Shown here one piece after another: positions 24,912 to 38,272 of a stretch of DNA of 64,000 nt (positions are counted from its first letter, which is position 1; the number at the start of each line of letters is the position of its first letter). Position numbers and translations under genes: made by a program. The stretch comes from Pegea sp. RAD2-039 (lineage: Eukaryota; Chordata; Thaliacea; Salpida; Salpidae): NCBI GenBank assembly GCA_034620365.1, contig JAQGEQ010000255.1, positions 186,001 to 250,000 of the forward strand. The letters run 5' to 3'. Under the pieces are notes generated by a model. It did not search any database. It saw nothing but the letters and a program-made list of their open reading frames with translations, and had not been told where the DNA came from.

Positions 24912-25220
24912 TTACAGATAATGATTAAAAATATTAGCAAGAGCATTTGGAAATAAAAAAAATGGTTTTATTTCTTGATATTCTCTGTTAACTAAAGTTT
25001 TTCTACAAAAAATATTTCTATATGATCTAGATAAGCTAATTATTTGCGTTGAAAACTTCTCAACAAACAGCAGTTTCATCAAAAACCTACTTTTAAGACT
25101 TCTGTCGACGAAAAGCAATGCTTTAAGTAATTCAGAGTCATCTAGCTTTCTTTTAGTAGTGTACAGCAAAGCACCTACTAAGGCAGTTACTACTAAACGA
25201 TAAAATTTGAAAATAATAGA
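24912..25220 (-). other. Unassigned open frame of about 100 codons
   Basis: The minus-strand frame includes a hydrophobic segment (LVVTALVGALLYTTKRKLDD) followed by a basic, leucine-rich stretch. It sits just upstream of a LINE 3' tail but on the opposite strand. Base composition is like the noncoding surroundings. There is no known domain, and it may be chance. Confidence 0.12.
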
Positions 25221-25430
25221 TTTCTTTATGTTACAAAATCACAAGCCAAATTGAAAATAAACTTTAAAAGCTAAATCAGGGAGATTCATTGGAAATCATT
25301 TTAAAGAATTGCCTTTCCTTCTATCTTGAAAATTAGAACAGAAACAACTGTGAATTTTTCCCCTTTTTTTTAAATACTCTTATAATTCTATGTAAATGTT
25401 CACTGTTATATGCTTTAAGTGCTATCGAAA

Positions 25431-25555
25431 TACCATGTGTTACATCATTTGCTTTCTATATTTTTGACTAAATAGATGTTGTTTGTGAGAATGTGTGTTA
25501 GCGCGAGGTACTCTCTTTAGGCACCCTCCTTCGCATTTATTGTAATAAATAAATC
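25431..25555 (+). mobile_element. 5'-truncated LINE 3' tail (copy a)
   Basis: This ~125-bp segment matches, in sense orientation, the 3'-terminal part of the LINE in the argininosuccinate synthase array. Shared blocks are CCATGTGTTACATC, TTTCTATATTTTTGACTAAA with TAGATGTT, and a terminal GAGGTRCTCT...GGCACCCTCCTTCGCATTTA followed by TTGTAATAAATAAAT. Tail-only copies are what 5' truncation during target-primed reverse transcription produces. Confidence 0.6.
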
Positions 25556-26564
25556 TGCAAAGTCATTTGTAGAATTTGATGTTTGTCAGGTAATTGGATG
25601 TTAAAAATAAGGTGAAATATTGAAGTCTGTTAAGCTGCTGAAAACTGGTAGAAGAAAGATACAGACTTCCAAAGTCTTTCTTACAGAAGAATCATTGGTG
25701 ATACTCATCTGAAAAACTTTCCGAGTTAAAACATTGAGTACTTAGATTAGCTACTAAGAAAAATGGATAGAAAATAACAATAAAGTTTCTTTTGAATTTA
25801 AACTGGATTTTAAAGTTAATTTATAGTCTTCATGTAAATAAAAAAAAGGTTTTTAAATCCTAATTTCACCAATGGCTTTATCGCTTTTAACGATATAAAT
25901 TGAAGTTTATTTCTATATTCAGTAATAAATTAAAATACTCCGTTTGAGGGTAACTTTTATGAGAACCAAGACTAGAAGTCTTATACAGAAAACTACATAA
26001 AATATTTGAGTAATAAGAATCGAAAAAAAATTTTAACTAATATTTGTGTTCTGAAGTTTTTATTTATATTAAATGATTTTAATTTCGGTTTAATCAATGA
26101 AAAATTAAGCCATTCTGTTTAAATCTATACTTTTAATCTATTTTTTATTGGTTCTAAACATTTCTCAGAAATTTTTTGTTCTTAGAATCCTGCTGTCTTG
26201 AAATTTAAATCTGAAAAATATTCTTTGTTATATGTGAATAGTTTCTGATTGTTCAAATAAACTTTTTTATTCTCAACCTTATACAGTTTGAAAAGCCCTA
26301 AAAATCAATAGATAATTTATTTTAAGTTAAGAAATATGTTAAAACTATTACTGAAGTTACTATATGTAATAGTTTTGTTTGAATGATGGAATATTTAAAA
26401 CTCAAAATTTAACTTTGTTAGAAAAATATCTAAATTCTTGAAAATTTAAAGTATTTTGTTATTATGTTATTTAGTATGTAAGTTTTGTATGATTGAAACT
26501 AATTTAAAAAATACTTAAACAATAAAATATGAGAATAATAAATAAACAATGCGAACTAAATAAC

Positions 26565-26649
26565 TTAATAGATGTTATCTGTGGGAATGTGTATTAGTGA
26601 GAGATGCTCTTTTCAGGCACCCTTCTTCGCATTTTTTCTAATAAATAAC
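26565..26649 (+). mobile_element. LINE 3' tail, diverged (copy b)
   Basis: A shorter and more decayed copy of the same 3' terminus: GAATGTGTATTAGTGAGAGA followed by TGCTCTTTTCAGGCACCC and an AATAAATA end. Same orientation as copy a. Confidence 0.5.
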
Positions 26650-27072
26650 AGCCGGTTATAACTAACCAAAACATAACAACTCAACTATAGATTCAATTAG
26701 CAGACGCATTAAACTTAAAAGCACCTACACAGATAAGCAGTTCATTTAAGTTTGCTGGTAACATAACAGTTGTCATATCCTAAATATCGTGGTTGCATAA
26801 TGCCCAACAATTCTTTTAAACATTATTTTAAGTTTTAAAAGTAAACCTACTTAAATTCTATAACTTTATACTTTGAAATACTTTTATCAGGTTTTGTAAT
26901 GTCATACAGCATGTATTTACATGTTTTAAATTTGGGCAAGCACTTTTGGTTCATTCAAAATAAATTACCCTTCTTTATGCTTCTTTATTTAATTTATTCT
27001 AAAGTTTCAAAGTTTTAAAATTCAACTCAAACCCAGTCTAAAATTATTTTAAGTGCAATATTTGACTGTAAG

Positions 27073-27150
27073 ATATTTATTTATTGCAATAAACGCGAAG
27101 AAAAGTGCCTGAAAAGAGCATCTCTCACTAACACCTATACTCACAAATGT
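27073..27150 (-). mobile_element. LINE 3' tail, diverged (copy c)
   Basis: This is the reverse complement of the same tail: on the plus strand TTTATTTATTGCAATAAACG, then GCCTGAAAAGAGCATCTCTC and ACTAACACC. Opposite orientation to copies a and b, with several substitutions in the predicted stem. Confidence 0.5.
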
Positions 27151-28001
27151 GTGGATTTAATATTACTTGTAGAAATATTAAAATAAATATATATAAACAA
27201 TATACTAAATGTATCTTTCATTAAATATTGCGCTCTATGTAAGAGTATAACCAGTATCGATAGCAAAAGTTGAAAATAAACAAATTGAGACCTACAAGTA
27301 AAAAGTTTAAAACCATTGCTACTTAAAGTGATTTTATTGTTTCAGCAACGGTGCTTCCCCATGACTTATTTGTTAAAATGATTTAGTATATATAAGCTCA
27401 AATTATAATCCACAATATCATCTACTAACAGTTTGTGTAAATATTTTCTTTCAACTAAATCTTGTGTTTGCCATATCTCTTTTTAAATAATTTTTTTACT
27501 AGTTTTTAAACTAAACTTATGTAGTTAATTTGTTGTTGTTTTTAGCTTGTTATGTATTACTGTTTCAATGTAAAAATATCTTATATAATATTTGAAACTT
27601 CTACTTGCTTACTTTATTGGTATTCACTGTTTATTTTGTAAACAAATTAGTTTAATACCTAACTGATTATTGTCTTTTAGTTTATTGATGTTAATTGCAA
27701 TTATTTAGTTTATTTTAACTATTCCATTGAAAAATTCTCTTAGAATTCTATTAAATTTTTATTTAGTTCGTTTTTTTAATAAATTGGATAATTCTTGATA
27801 TTTTTAAGGAAAGTTTATAATAAATATATTTTATGTTAAAATATAATTTTTAACTTTAAACCTGAAAAATTATATCTAAAATTTATTAAGTTTTTATGAT
27901 AATTATTTCAATAAAAGTTATTTATTCTATAAATCTATCATAAAAACCTTGAAGTAACATATTTATGTTTCAATTTTTTATAGTAAAATTTTTTTTGAAA
28001 T
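27151..28001. other. Upstream region of GCLC
   Basis: This is AT-rich sequence between the LINE tail and the GCLC start codon. No open frame or clear core promoter element was identified. T-rich runs near 27770-27990 precede the ATG, and an intron or 5' UTR could lie here. Confidence 0.4.
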
Positions 28002-31000
28002 ATGGGTCTATTGGAATTTGATGGCAGGCCGCTGTCCTGGAAAGAAATTGAGACTCATATTAATTATATAAAGAGTCATGGCCTCTTTCAATTTATTCAT
28101 GGATATAAGAAGATGTTAGAAAGACCTAGACATGACCTTAAATGGGGAGATGAGGTAATTATGTTTTAATTATCATAATTCTGATGCTTTAATTTTTAAT
28201 ACTTTAGATTGAGTACAATATCCTTCATTTTGATCATAAGAACAAAAAAGTACAATTATCTTTGAGAGGAAATGATATTTGTCATAAGTTACAGGAGAAA
28301 GAACGGGAAAAAGTCCCCAAGTAATTATTTCTAATTGTTTATTTAGTTTATCATGATTTTCTTAGAATTATTTTTTTTTAATTTCTTTTTATTCAATGTA
28401 TAGATGATATATTGTAAAAATTTTTAGCAAACTTAAAAAACATAAAGTTTGTTTTGTTTATGGAAGATATAATAAGTTGTACTTTACTTTTAGTATAAAG
28501 TTCAAAATATTCCAACTAAAATTATGATTTTAAATGTTAGTCAATATTTGAATCTTATAAATAATTTAAAGTTTAACTTCAATAATGAATATATCTAATA
28601 GTTAACTACAACTTTTATTTAATATCTAAAGAACATTCTCTGTGTAAAGTTACCAGATGCTAAACTTACAAATGTTTTTTTCTAATATTTTTATGACCAC
28701 AAGTAAATCTTACTGATTTAACAGCTTAATGTCTTTATGGAGACCAGAATACGCTGGTTTTGTGGTTGAAGGGACACCAGGAATTCCTTATTATGGATAC
28801 ATGGCTCAGTTTAATGTCGTTGAAGCTAATATGAATATCAGGTGATGATTCAATCCTTGTCTACGATTCAAATTTCTCATTAATGTAATTAATAGACGAA
28901 AAGAGATTGCAGAATGTCTAGAAGCTGATGAAGAGGTTATGAGTCTCACAAATTTTCCTATGTCAGTTGATTGATTCATTTGGCTTTGTGTTTAAATCTT
29001 ATTTCAACTAGGTTAGGATGTTTCGACTTCACTAAACCTTCGTATCCATCTGGAGATCCAGACTTTAATCCTGTATCACGATCTTTGTTCTTTCCAGATA
29101 AAGCTATCTCTCAGCACCCTCGTTTCAGGTTTCTTGATTGAAATAAATTTTTCGAAGAATGATTTTTTCTCTCATTTTGAACTTCATTTAATTTTCTTCG
29201 GAAATTTTAACCAATCAATGACTTGCAAATATTTGTTTAAATTTTCTTACAATATTTTCAGCAATTTAACTAAAAGTATTCGTGAAAGAAGAGGAGAAAA
29301 GGTCTGCATCAACATACCAAGTAATTAATTTGATTTTGTAAACTTATTTGTCATTTGTATATATTTACAACTTGTTGTTTATTTGTTGTTCAAGTTACTA
29401 ATAATTGAATTAATTGTTTGTTTTGAATTACATCAATTAATTACTCTATTTTGATATTTTATTTTTCAATTAAAACTTATTTTTATAATGAGTAAGCTTT
29501 TTATTCACAAAAATCAACAATACGTTTCATTCTTAACAATACATCAACCAAACAACGATGCTTTGAAATTAAGTGAACCTTTCAAAAGTAAACAAAGAGT
29601 TTCTTTTTGTTTACATAAGCTACTCATTTACAGTTTTTAAGGATAAACATACTCCTTGTCCTTTTGTGGAAAAATTTAATGACGCTGAAGCAACCAAAGC
29701 CAGTAAACCGGACCATATATATATGGACTGTATGGGTTTTGGTATGGGATGTAGCTGCTTGCAACTAACTTTTCAAGCTTGTGATCTAACTGAAGCTAAA
29801 CATCTTTATGATCAACTTGCTGTCTTATGTCCAATCATGGTAAGTTTTGAGATCAAATCAAATTTTATTTCATCAATCACAAAATCGCAGTTGGCTTTAA
29901 GCGCTGCAAGTCCTTTTTATCGAGGATATATTTCTGATATCGATTGTAGATGGCAAGTTATATCTGCAAGTTGCGATGATAGAACTTCTGAAGAACGAGG
30001 ACTTGAACCCTTGAAAAACAACAGGTACGAAAAGGGAACTTTCTTAATTTATTTATTTTAATCAACTCATAAATGTAGATGACAACATCTTGTAACAAAC
30101 ACAAATTTCTAACTGTAGAAAGATAGTCAGGTAGTAAATATCTCAGTTTAACTAATGTAGAAAAAATAGGGACCCTGCACAGGTATAAGTAAAATATAAG
30201 TTCTGAATCGAAATTAGAAACAAAAAAATGTTACAAATCACTCATTAATGAAGTTTCATAAATCATATTAAGAAATATATTTAAAAAAGATGATACATTT
30301 TGATTTATTGATGGAATCGACATGAATATTCCAAACCCTATAAGAAGTTGTTAGTTTAATGGGTTATCAAGGTGTTCAGGGGGCTCATTTTGTATGACGA
30401 ACCTCTGAGGACATATTAAGGCGTGATCTTTAAAGAAATCATTAAAGTTAAGATGACAAAATCAAGTTATAACTCGTGAGTTAAAGTTCGAACGGATAAA
30501 AGTGGTGAAAAGATGTCTTCCACCTTTTTCTGAAATGTTTTAGGATTTACTTCTGATGATAAAGTCGTGGAAGATGAAAATACCCAAATCTTCAAGCACA
30601 GGGAATTCAGGAATTTTGTTGTTTAAGTAAAAATCAAACGATTTTGAGTTTGATGGTTTATTTGTCTAGATCGAAACCATAGAGTTTATATGATAATTGA
30701 AAACTAAGTTTGAAAAGTTCAAAGTTACTTCGATGAATATCTTTTTCATCAACAAGCAAAACTTTCGTCCAACACATTTATAGAATTCTCGTGATAAGGC
30801 GTCACAAATGTCATTTTGTTTGTAATCGTGCCACTTATTTACTTCAATTTCTTGAACTTCTATTTTGACAAACTTTTGATAAGAGATGCTTTTCATTTAA
30901 CAATCTTTTAATGTGAGTTTTTACAAGATTAGTCTTTTTATATCTCTTGTATAGTCCAATAGAAGGATCTTTATAAGTCTTGGCATACTACAAAATAAAA

Positions 31001-33352
31001 GATCTAAAATATGAAAAAATAGTGGAAGGATTATCAAAGAAGGGACAGAATCACATAAACAGAGAGGACTAGTTCAATTTGTGGTAAAATGAAATCAAAC
31101 TTTCAAAAATGAGAAAGAATCGAAATTTATTTGAACTTTAAAGTTACTTTTTATAAATCAAACAAACATAACCCCTCTTTTAGTGTCTCCGGGATCATGT
31201 CTATTGACATCATAACCACACGATTGAGTTTGAGATTTTATCAGATATCCAGGACTTAGGAGCAAAAGATCAGTTTGTTTGGGATCAAGAGAGGGTCTCT
31301 TATTTGTCAAAGATCTGGTATTCAAAAGTTGATTTTGAAACTTTTGTAAGATTGTTATTGTAAATGTCGATGGTGTTGAAGATGCAAGAATTTCAGCTTG
31401 AGGTTTCATACTTAAAGTTGTTCTTTATCGAGGAAACCTGTCTAGTTTGAATCTCCAACTCCTTCGTCAACATATGAGAACTTCAAACTCTTAAAACTTT
31501 TCAATTAAGATTCCTTTGAATGTAGAAACTTCAAAATACAATTTGATTTATTCAACTTTTTAAAGTTAGCTTACATTGTTTAGAGCAAATTTTATTGAGA
31601 TTTATTTATATGACTCAAGTGACTCTTGCCACTAAATCTTTCTCGACATCTTTTGATGACAGTGGTTTCATTTCTTAGAAAGAAAATCGATATATCTACA
31701 AAAATCTTTTATACCTCTTTCTGTAAATTTATGTATTTTGTAATTTCGATAATTAAGAATGAAAACAAATAGATTTAATGACAAGTAGGCAACGTGTTAC
31801 GCAGAGTTTGTTTCAACTAATCAAATTTTGTTAATAGACTCGTAATCAAGAAGTCACGATATGATGCAGTTGATAGCTACTTGTCATCTCATAATCATTC
31901 TTTTAATGATATTGAATTGGAAGTGAACCAAGAAGCTTACGACTACTTACAAAAAGAAGGTCTTTCATTGATCTTCAGCTAAATTTTTTTGAGACTTTTA
32001 TTTCAGGAGTTGATGAACAGCTATCGAAGCATATCGCTCATCTATGGATTCGAGATCCATTAGTAGTTTATTCGAATAAGATTATTTTAGATGATGAAGC
32101 AGATTATAGTCATTTTGAAGTCAGTCTTATCACCTAACTAGCAAATATTTTAACAACTTTCAACTTAATTAAACTTTTCAATCTGTAAATATTTACTAAA
32201 AACTATTTGCAGAACATTCAGTCGACTAATTGGCAATCAATGAGATTCAAACCTCCTCCGCCGGGCTCTTCCATTGGATGGAGAGTTGAATTTCGTGTCT
32301 TGGATGCTCAATTGACTGATTTTGAAAACGCAGCCTTCGCAGTCTTTATTGTACTTCTTACTCGAGTCATACTTACCTACAAACTCGACTTTATAATCCC
32401 GATTTCATGTGTTAGTTAATTTATGATTTTTGGGCGAAGTTGGATTTTGTACGATTAATTTGTTCAGGTTAATATCAATATGATTAGAGCCCAAAAGAAC
32501 AACGCGGTAATGAAAGAGAAGTTCTATTTCCGTCAAAACATCACCACAGCTTCATCTCCAGCTTGTTGTGCCGATATATGTGATGATGTAAGCTGTAAAA
32601 AAGATGATGGTAAGTTTGGATGAGTTTTAGTGATCATTTAGGAAACTTAGGAGTTTTATGCAGGATCTAATGAAGCTTCCTGTCCTAGTGAAGGATGTAA
32701 TTCCTCGGAAATGTCCTTGGATACTTTAATGAATGGCAAGGTGCTTTTAATGATCACAGCGTTTTGGTTACAAAGCTTTTTTGTTAGCTTAACTTTCTCT
32801 ATTTGATTAATTTTATTTAGATATATCCAAACTAAACACCCAAACCACAAAACTATTTCACACCTAACATCAAGATGACGAAGCTAGTTCTAGAGCTGCT
32901 TTGTCACTCTTACGGCTTTTTAATGACTCAGCTTTTTTGTGTCTCCAGCAGAACGGAGGTTTTATTGGTTTAATTCCTTTAGTTCGTCGATACTTAGATA
33001 ATGTTGAGGTTAGTGTTCAAGCAAGATGTAGTATCCAAGAATATTTGAAACTTCTCAGCAAAAGAGCATCAGGTAACTCTTCCTCTTCTCTTCTTTCCTT
33101 CATAATCTTCATCTTTTAGGAGAATACATCACAACTGCTCAATGGATGAGGAAGTTTGTGAGATCGCATCCATCTTATCAATTTGATTCGAAACTCACGG
33201 ATGAAATCACTTATGATCTTTTGACCAGATGTTTACAAATTGAGCGAGGCGAGGTCCTTTGCCCCGATATATTTGGGGACCATGAACCAAAACATAAAAG
33301 TGAATATGTCCTACCAAAGCCGGTCGTCATCAACAAATCCACCAAAGAGTAA
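28002..33352 (+). CDS. GCLC: Glutamate-cysteine ligase catalytic subunit
   Basis: GCLC joins glutamate and cysteine with ATP, the first and limiting step of cytosolic glutathione synthesis. Fifteen exons: 28002-28154, 28208-28320, 28725-28841, 28896-28961, 29012-29128, 29262-29320, 29634-29839, 29891-30024, 31838-31959, 32007-32119, 32213-32410, 32468-32609, 32664-32740, 32949-33072, 33120-33352. All phases agree, giving 657 residues (human 637). Family hallmarks include [90 protein letters not shown] and [14 protein letters not shown], which cover the glutamate, Mg-ATP and cysteine pockets. The cysteine-rich segment in exons 12-13 ([18 protein letters not shown]) is longer than I recall in vertebrates. 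The 1.8-kb intron after exon 8 holds a LINE relic. The 51-nt intron after exon 7 has no stop and a length divisible by three. Confidence 0.95.
30530..31410 (-). mobile_element. Decayed, internally deleted LINE inside a GCLC intron
   Basis: On the minus strand, 31409-31158 encodes a fragment with [15 protein letters not shown], then [10 protein letters not shown] and [16 protein letters not shown]. This resembles the start of the APE-type endonuclease of CR1/Jockey-like LINEs (N-RSL-NK ... GY-V-R-D---KRGGGV), with deletions. About 500 bp further along, 30655-30530 reads [20 protein letters not shown], like the PV--VKDLGV segment downstream of the LINE reverse-transcriptase catalytic motif. The central reverse-transcriptase region is missing or unrecognisable, and there are in-frame stops. 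It lies antisense to GCLC. Confidence 0.5.
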
Positions 33353-35434
33353 TCATACACAAGTAGATCTTGATGGGCGTTTAATTTAATCTTTTTCTGA
33401 TATTATTATAAGGATTTTTTTAGTCTATAACTTATCGTATGCAAGTTAATACCTAAAGCTTGATATCTAATCTAAACTACAATATTTTCTTTGAAATTAT
33501 GAGCAAATAGTAATTTTCTTGTATAAAGCTTAATCCACTTATAGGTTCTCTCATCAAAAATTTGAGATTTTTTTGCAATAGTTAAATTCTCATTTCTAAT
33601 TTCACTGCAATAAATTTGATTGAAAAGTTTTCTAAAGTTTGTTTTGATTTAGCATTAGATGTTCTTTTCAACTAATTCTCATTTCTCAGAAATTTTGTTG
33701 CAAAAATTCGATTTATTCATTTGTGCTTTTATTATTTTACCTTCAACATCTTTTCTACAACCTCATGGTGATTGTTAGAATATAACTCGTAAAATGTAAT
33801 TGTTTTTTAATCTTAATTTTTGATATAATTTTCTTTATACATTTTTTAACAACTTTATGTTACTTTTATCGAAAGTTCTTTTATTAAAGAAACTTTGAGA
33901 TCACAAAATGCAGAAAAAAATACTCACAATGCTTTTTTACTATAATTTTGTAATTTAGAGTTTAAAGATAAGTAACTTAACGCTTCAGTAAACCTTTATA
34001 CTCTTGTTAGAGAATATAAAACATTAAAAATATTCAAATCTTGACTTATTGTCACTAATATAACTTTATTTCAAGTAAATGAAACTAGTATAGAGATAAA
34101 AACAGGTTTTTCACAATTTAAAACTAAACGTGTTGATGAAATATGAGTAGATTTTTTAGTTTTTGTATAAAAAATTCTGGTATACAATAAAATAAAAAAA
34201 ACAACCTTGGATGTTTTTGAGATTTCTGTGTTGATAGAAATGGAAGATCATTAACAAATATTTCATATAACTTTTAGGCACCGATCAAAATATATTTCTT
34301 ACAAATACTAAAGTTATTATAAACTTCAAAAAGCTTCACTTAAAATCTGTTAGTTTGTTGAGTAAAAATGATAAATCTACAACGGGTTACCTCGATGTCA
34401 TGGTCTAAATACCATGGTCTAAATACCAGGGTGTAAATACCAGGGTGTAAATACCAGGGTTTAAATACCAGGGTCTAAATAGTTCTCAGTACGCTACTAC
34501 TATAGCATGACTGTCAACTTTCTTTTTATTTACTTAGGCAAACTGAAATACGGTTTTTAATACACGGGTAAATAAAGTTAGTTTCCAGTAATTTGAATGC
34601 AAACTGTAACCAGAAACCACTTAACAAATAGCTGCGTTTTTTTAGTTTCGAATATAAACTTTATTTAGAATTTGCAGAAAGCTTTTGCCTCATATACTTC
34701 TTCTTTTCTATAAAAGTGATTCAAACTTATCCGAAAATAGTTGATTATTATATCATTATAGATAATAACTTACAGAATGTAGTTTAGCATTTATTTAAAC
34801 AATATCTTTTAAAGTTTTTTATTTAAATGAATAATAAAATAATTAATTTGTAATTACAGATTTTATTAATCTCACAATTGTTTTTTAGAATAAGTAGATG
34901 AAAATGTTAGTACTAATTGGATGTCTATTAAAGTTTAAGAGTATTATTAAAACCTTGAAAAATTTGAATATTGTAATTATAAAAATATTTTAATTAATAA
35001 AATTTGGCAACATTTTTTAGCAGCTTTCTGCAAAACAAAGTAATTAAAAAGTAATCATATCAAAAGTTGAACTAATCACACAGTTTCAGTGATCCTAACA
35101 TTAAACATTTTATTCAATTTTATAAATTTTTATTTTCTAGTTTTAAAAGTTAAGTTTTATTTCAGACAACCAAATTATTTATTTTGATAACCGAAATTTT
35201 GATTTCTTTTAAAGTAAAAAATATGTTATTTGCGAATATAAATACAATAAATAATTGATGTAACTTATAAGTGGTTAATAAAATATAGAAAAAAATCTAC
35301 AAAATTATAACAAAACTAACTTATTCAGGTTCTTATGACGTAACGACTACATCATAATCGAAATTATTACGTCATTACCTTCCAATGATTTAAACTTTCT
35401 GAACAGAATTATATTTAGAATTTTATGTAAGAAT
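33353..35434. other. AT-rich intergenic region between GCLC and the next gene
   Basis: About 2 kb holding the GCLC 3' UTR and, near its end, CRE-half-like sites (TATGACGTAACG near 35335, ATTACGTCATTACC near 35367) just upstream of the gene starting at 35435. A 14-bp tandem repeat at 34402-34480 is listed separately. Nothing else was recognised. Confidence 0.4.
34402..34480. repeat. 14-bp tandem repeat, about 5.6 copies
   Basis: The unit is GGTCTAAATACCAG, with the fourth base varying C/G/G/T/C and one unit ending AT. It lies in an intergenic AT-rich region with no obvious function. Confidence 0.85.
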
Positions 35435-37164
35435 ATGTTTCCTCCATCTATTCATGATCGTGCGTCAATGATAACAACTTATATTGAGACATATACTAAA
35501 CCAACACATCGCCTAAAAAAACCAACTCAACATAAGTAAGAAGTTTGAACATTTAATTATAATAAAATATTGGTTAGAATTTATAATTTTCAGATATCTT
35601 TTTAGATGATAAATACTCTTCATATAGTTTTAATGTTTAAAATATATCTTTTCACGAGTGAAAATATTTTAGAGAAACAAGTAAAAAAGTTGCGTGGGAA
35701 GTTAGTGGTTATGAAAAAAGTAAAAAGAGAATTACTTATGATGCATCTATGCCTAAATCAAAAAAATCGAGATATCCAAATAAATACATAAAGGAAGTAA
35801 TTGGTGATGAAGATGTGAATATCGCACTTACATATGGAAGCTCAAAGCTCCCTCCTATTCCTACTACATCCGAAGAAAAGTACGTTTTTGTTCTTTAATT
35901 GGCATCTAATGTTAGAAAAGCGAAATAAATATATTTAAAAAGTCTTTTTACTAAAATTAAAATGTTTCTGCTTACCAAAGATTTTTAATTCATTCATCTT
36001 GTAAGGAATGTTTCTTGAAATGCTTCGGTATTCTCAACTGCTAAGTCTATAATATTATTATTTTTCTGAAACCTGTTGTGGGTTGAGACTTTATTGATTG
36101 AATAATTTCATCTTAAATCAAATCTCACTTAGAAATTTAGCCTAAGGTCCTTGAAGTGATTATGATACATTTAAAACAATTAATTGTTGAATATAAACAA
36201 CATCAGTTTAGAAAAATATCAGAATAATTACAAAGAGTTGAAATTGAAGGTATTGGAAACAGCGCACATACTACATAAAGTTTTGATGATTAGCTGAATT
36301 TGAAACTTATCTTGTATAATAATATTACTTTCACAATCTACTGTTATCTACGACCTACCCAACTAAACCCTACTACCTTTATAGTGACTGATCGTGATAC
36401 ACTTCTTAGTTCCATCACTGTATTCACGCAGGACTGTGAGACTGAATAAATAGGTTTAGCTTAAATTTTTGAACAAACAAACAAACTGACATAACAATAA
36501 TCAATAAAACACGAATTAAACCTACAACTAGTTGAAACATAAGAAAAGTTTTTTATTATTACAGCGAAATGTTGATGACAAAACTTGAGCATGATAGAAA
36601 GATTCTACGATGGAAGGAATGGCAATTCTATTCCATTCCCAAGTTAATTAGAAAATATCCATCTTATGAAAATATAAATCCGACAGTGCAGTTGATACCT
36701 CACAAGAAAGGAGATCCTAAACTTATTCCTTATCAATTTAGGAAAGCTTATGAAAGAGCTTTAAGGTTTAGATCATCTGATAAAGATCATTTCGACTCTG
36801 AAACAGTATGTAAACATTTTTGTTTATTTTTAAATCGATTATATCTTTATATAAACAATTGATAACTAGCTTAAAAGGGACTTAGGAAAAAAACTTCTGT
36901 TTTGCAAGCTCTTACATTTATACTTTTTTAATTAAACAACTTTGAGAATAATTTAATTGCTTTTGTTTCTCACAAAAAGAGTTTGTGTCATCCATTAAGT
37001 CTTTAAAAAGTTTAAGAACTCTTAAATTAAGCTCTGAGTAGCTTATAAAAGAGCTCAATTCAGTAATTAGATTTTTACTATTGATTTTCTAGAGGACTAA
37101 AATTCAAGGACTAAGACTAAACCATCATGATGGAAAATCGATCCAAAGGTACCTCAGATCTTAA
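35435..37164 (+). CDS. Small four-exon gene, possible ciliary/sperm microtubule inner protein (SPMIP6/SMRP1-like)
   Basis: Exons 35435-35535, 35673-35879, 36565-36805 and 37093-37164 join in phase with GT-AG borders into 206 residues ending at TAA 37162. The exon 2-4 sequence is clearly protein-like: lysine-rich and tyrosine/proline-rich, with no low-complexity drift. The N-terminus begins MFPPSI and continues ITTYIETYTKPTHR and later VAWEVSGY. From memory, human SMRP1/SPMIP6 (C9orf24), a sperm microtubule inner protein, begins MFLFSR, with ISTYSDSYRAPTS and CAWEANKF. The shared MF, I-TY-x3-Y-x2-PT and AWE pattern suggests the same family. Later parts (KLEHDRKILRWKEWQFYSIP, NPTVQLIPHKKGDPK) I do not recognise. 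The role is therefore inferred from a short N-terminal match. No other gene shares its promoter. Confidence 0.6.
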
Positions 37165-38270
37165 ACAAACAAGAAGCTAATAGAATTCCAGACTTTCAAA
37201 CGATATATGCTGTAATAAATCAAACAAAAAATATTTGAATAAATTGCATAAAATAAAAACATTGATCTTACCAAACTTTTAATCTTTCAATTACTGCATG
37301 AAAGTTTGCTAAAATGCATCTCTAAAAGTCTTATAAGTGATAGTAGGGAAAGATGATATTTTGAAGCCGCAGTTGCGATCCTACTTATAGACAATTCAGA
37401 GTCTTCACATCCACGCAGATATCACAGCAGTAGCCAGTAGCAAATAAAATCTTATAATGAAGTTTGTGGAACTTATAAGGAATAGTTTCTCATCTCAATT
37501 TACACTTAAACATATTATTACAAATAAACAATACATTTTTCTATTTATTGTAAATTTACTTTTAAACGGTACTCAAAATTTGTTTAATAATTTGAAATAT
37601 ATGTAGTCAATAATTTAAAGTTCATCTCAGTTCAAACTAAAGATATTTTTCTACTTATCATTAGACTAAATCTTTTGAAAAAGATCAAATATTAATTCAC
37701 ATAAAACAAACATTTAAAAATACGATTGAAACAATGAAACTTGATTTAGTTTTAAATGTACGGAAAGTAATGAGATATCTAAAACAGATTACCCTACAAT
37801 ACCACATACGTAAATTTCATTATAAAGCTCTAATTAGTTATTTAAACTCTTACTGTTTTGTCTACAGTTTTATTTTAGGGTTAATTAAAGTCAATGCGGC
37901 GCTCCAGTTATAATGGTGTAAAGCTCTGTTAAAGAGTTACAATTTAATTTTTAAACTTTTTTCGGCAAATTGCTGCCTGTTACTTAGTTTCTTAAATTGC
38001 TTATTGTAAATAAATTTTACTAAATAGTCCTTCTGCAGCTATAAATGGCGTCACTGGAAGAAAAATTCTGAAGACTCGAAAGAAAAATAAGAAGTTTATG
38101 ACTTTTATTTCTGGGCGTTAAAACAGTTTAATGCAACTCTACTTGTAGTATTTTAAAGGATAATGACTGAATTTATAGAAAAAGGATCAGCTCAAGAATA
38201 TTTGAAATATTTGGCAGTGCCATTATTAGACTCAACTCTTTGAATGAACTGCAGATTTTTACAAGTTTTT
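37165..38270. other. Intergenic AT-rich region
   Basis: About 1.1 kb with no supported gene. A somewhat less AT-rich stretch near 38040-38270 leads into the Ty3-type reverse-transcriptase relic and may be part of the same decayed element. Confidence 0.35.
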
Positions 38271-38272
38271 AA

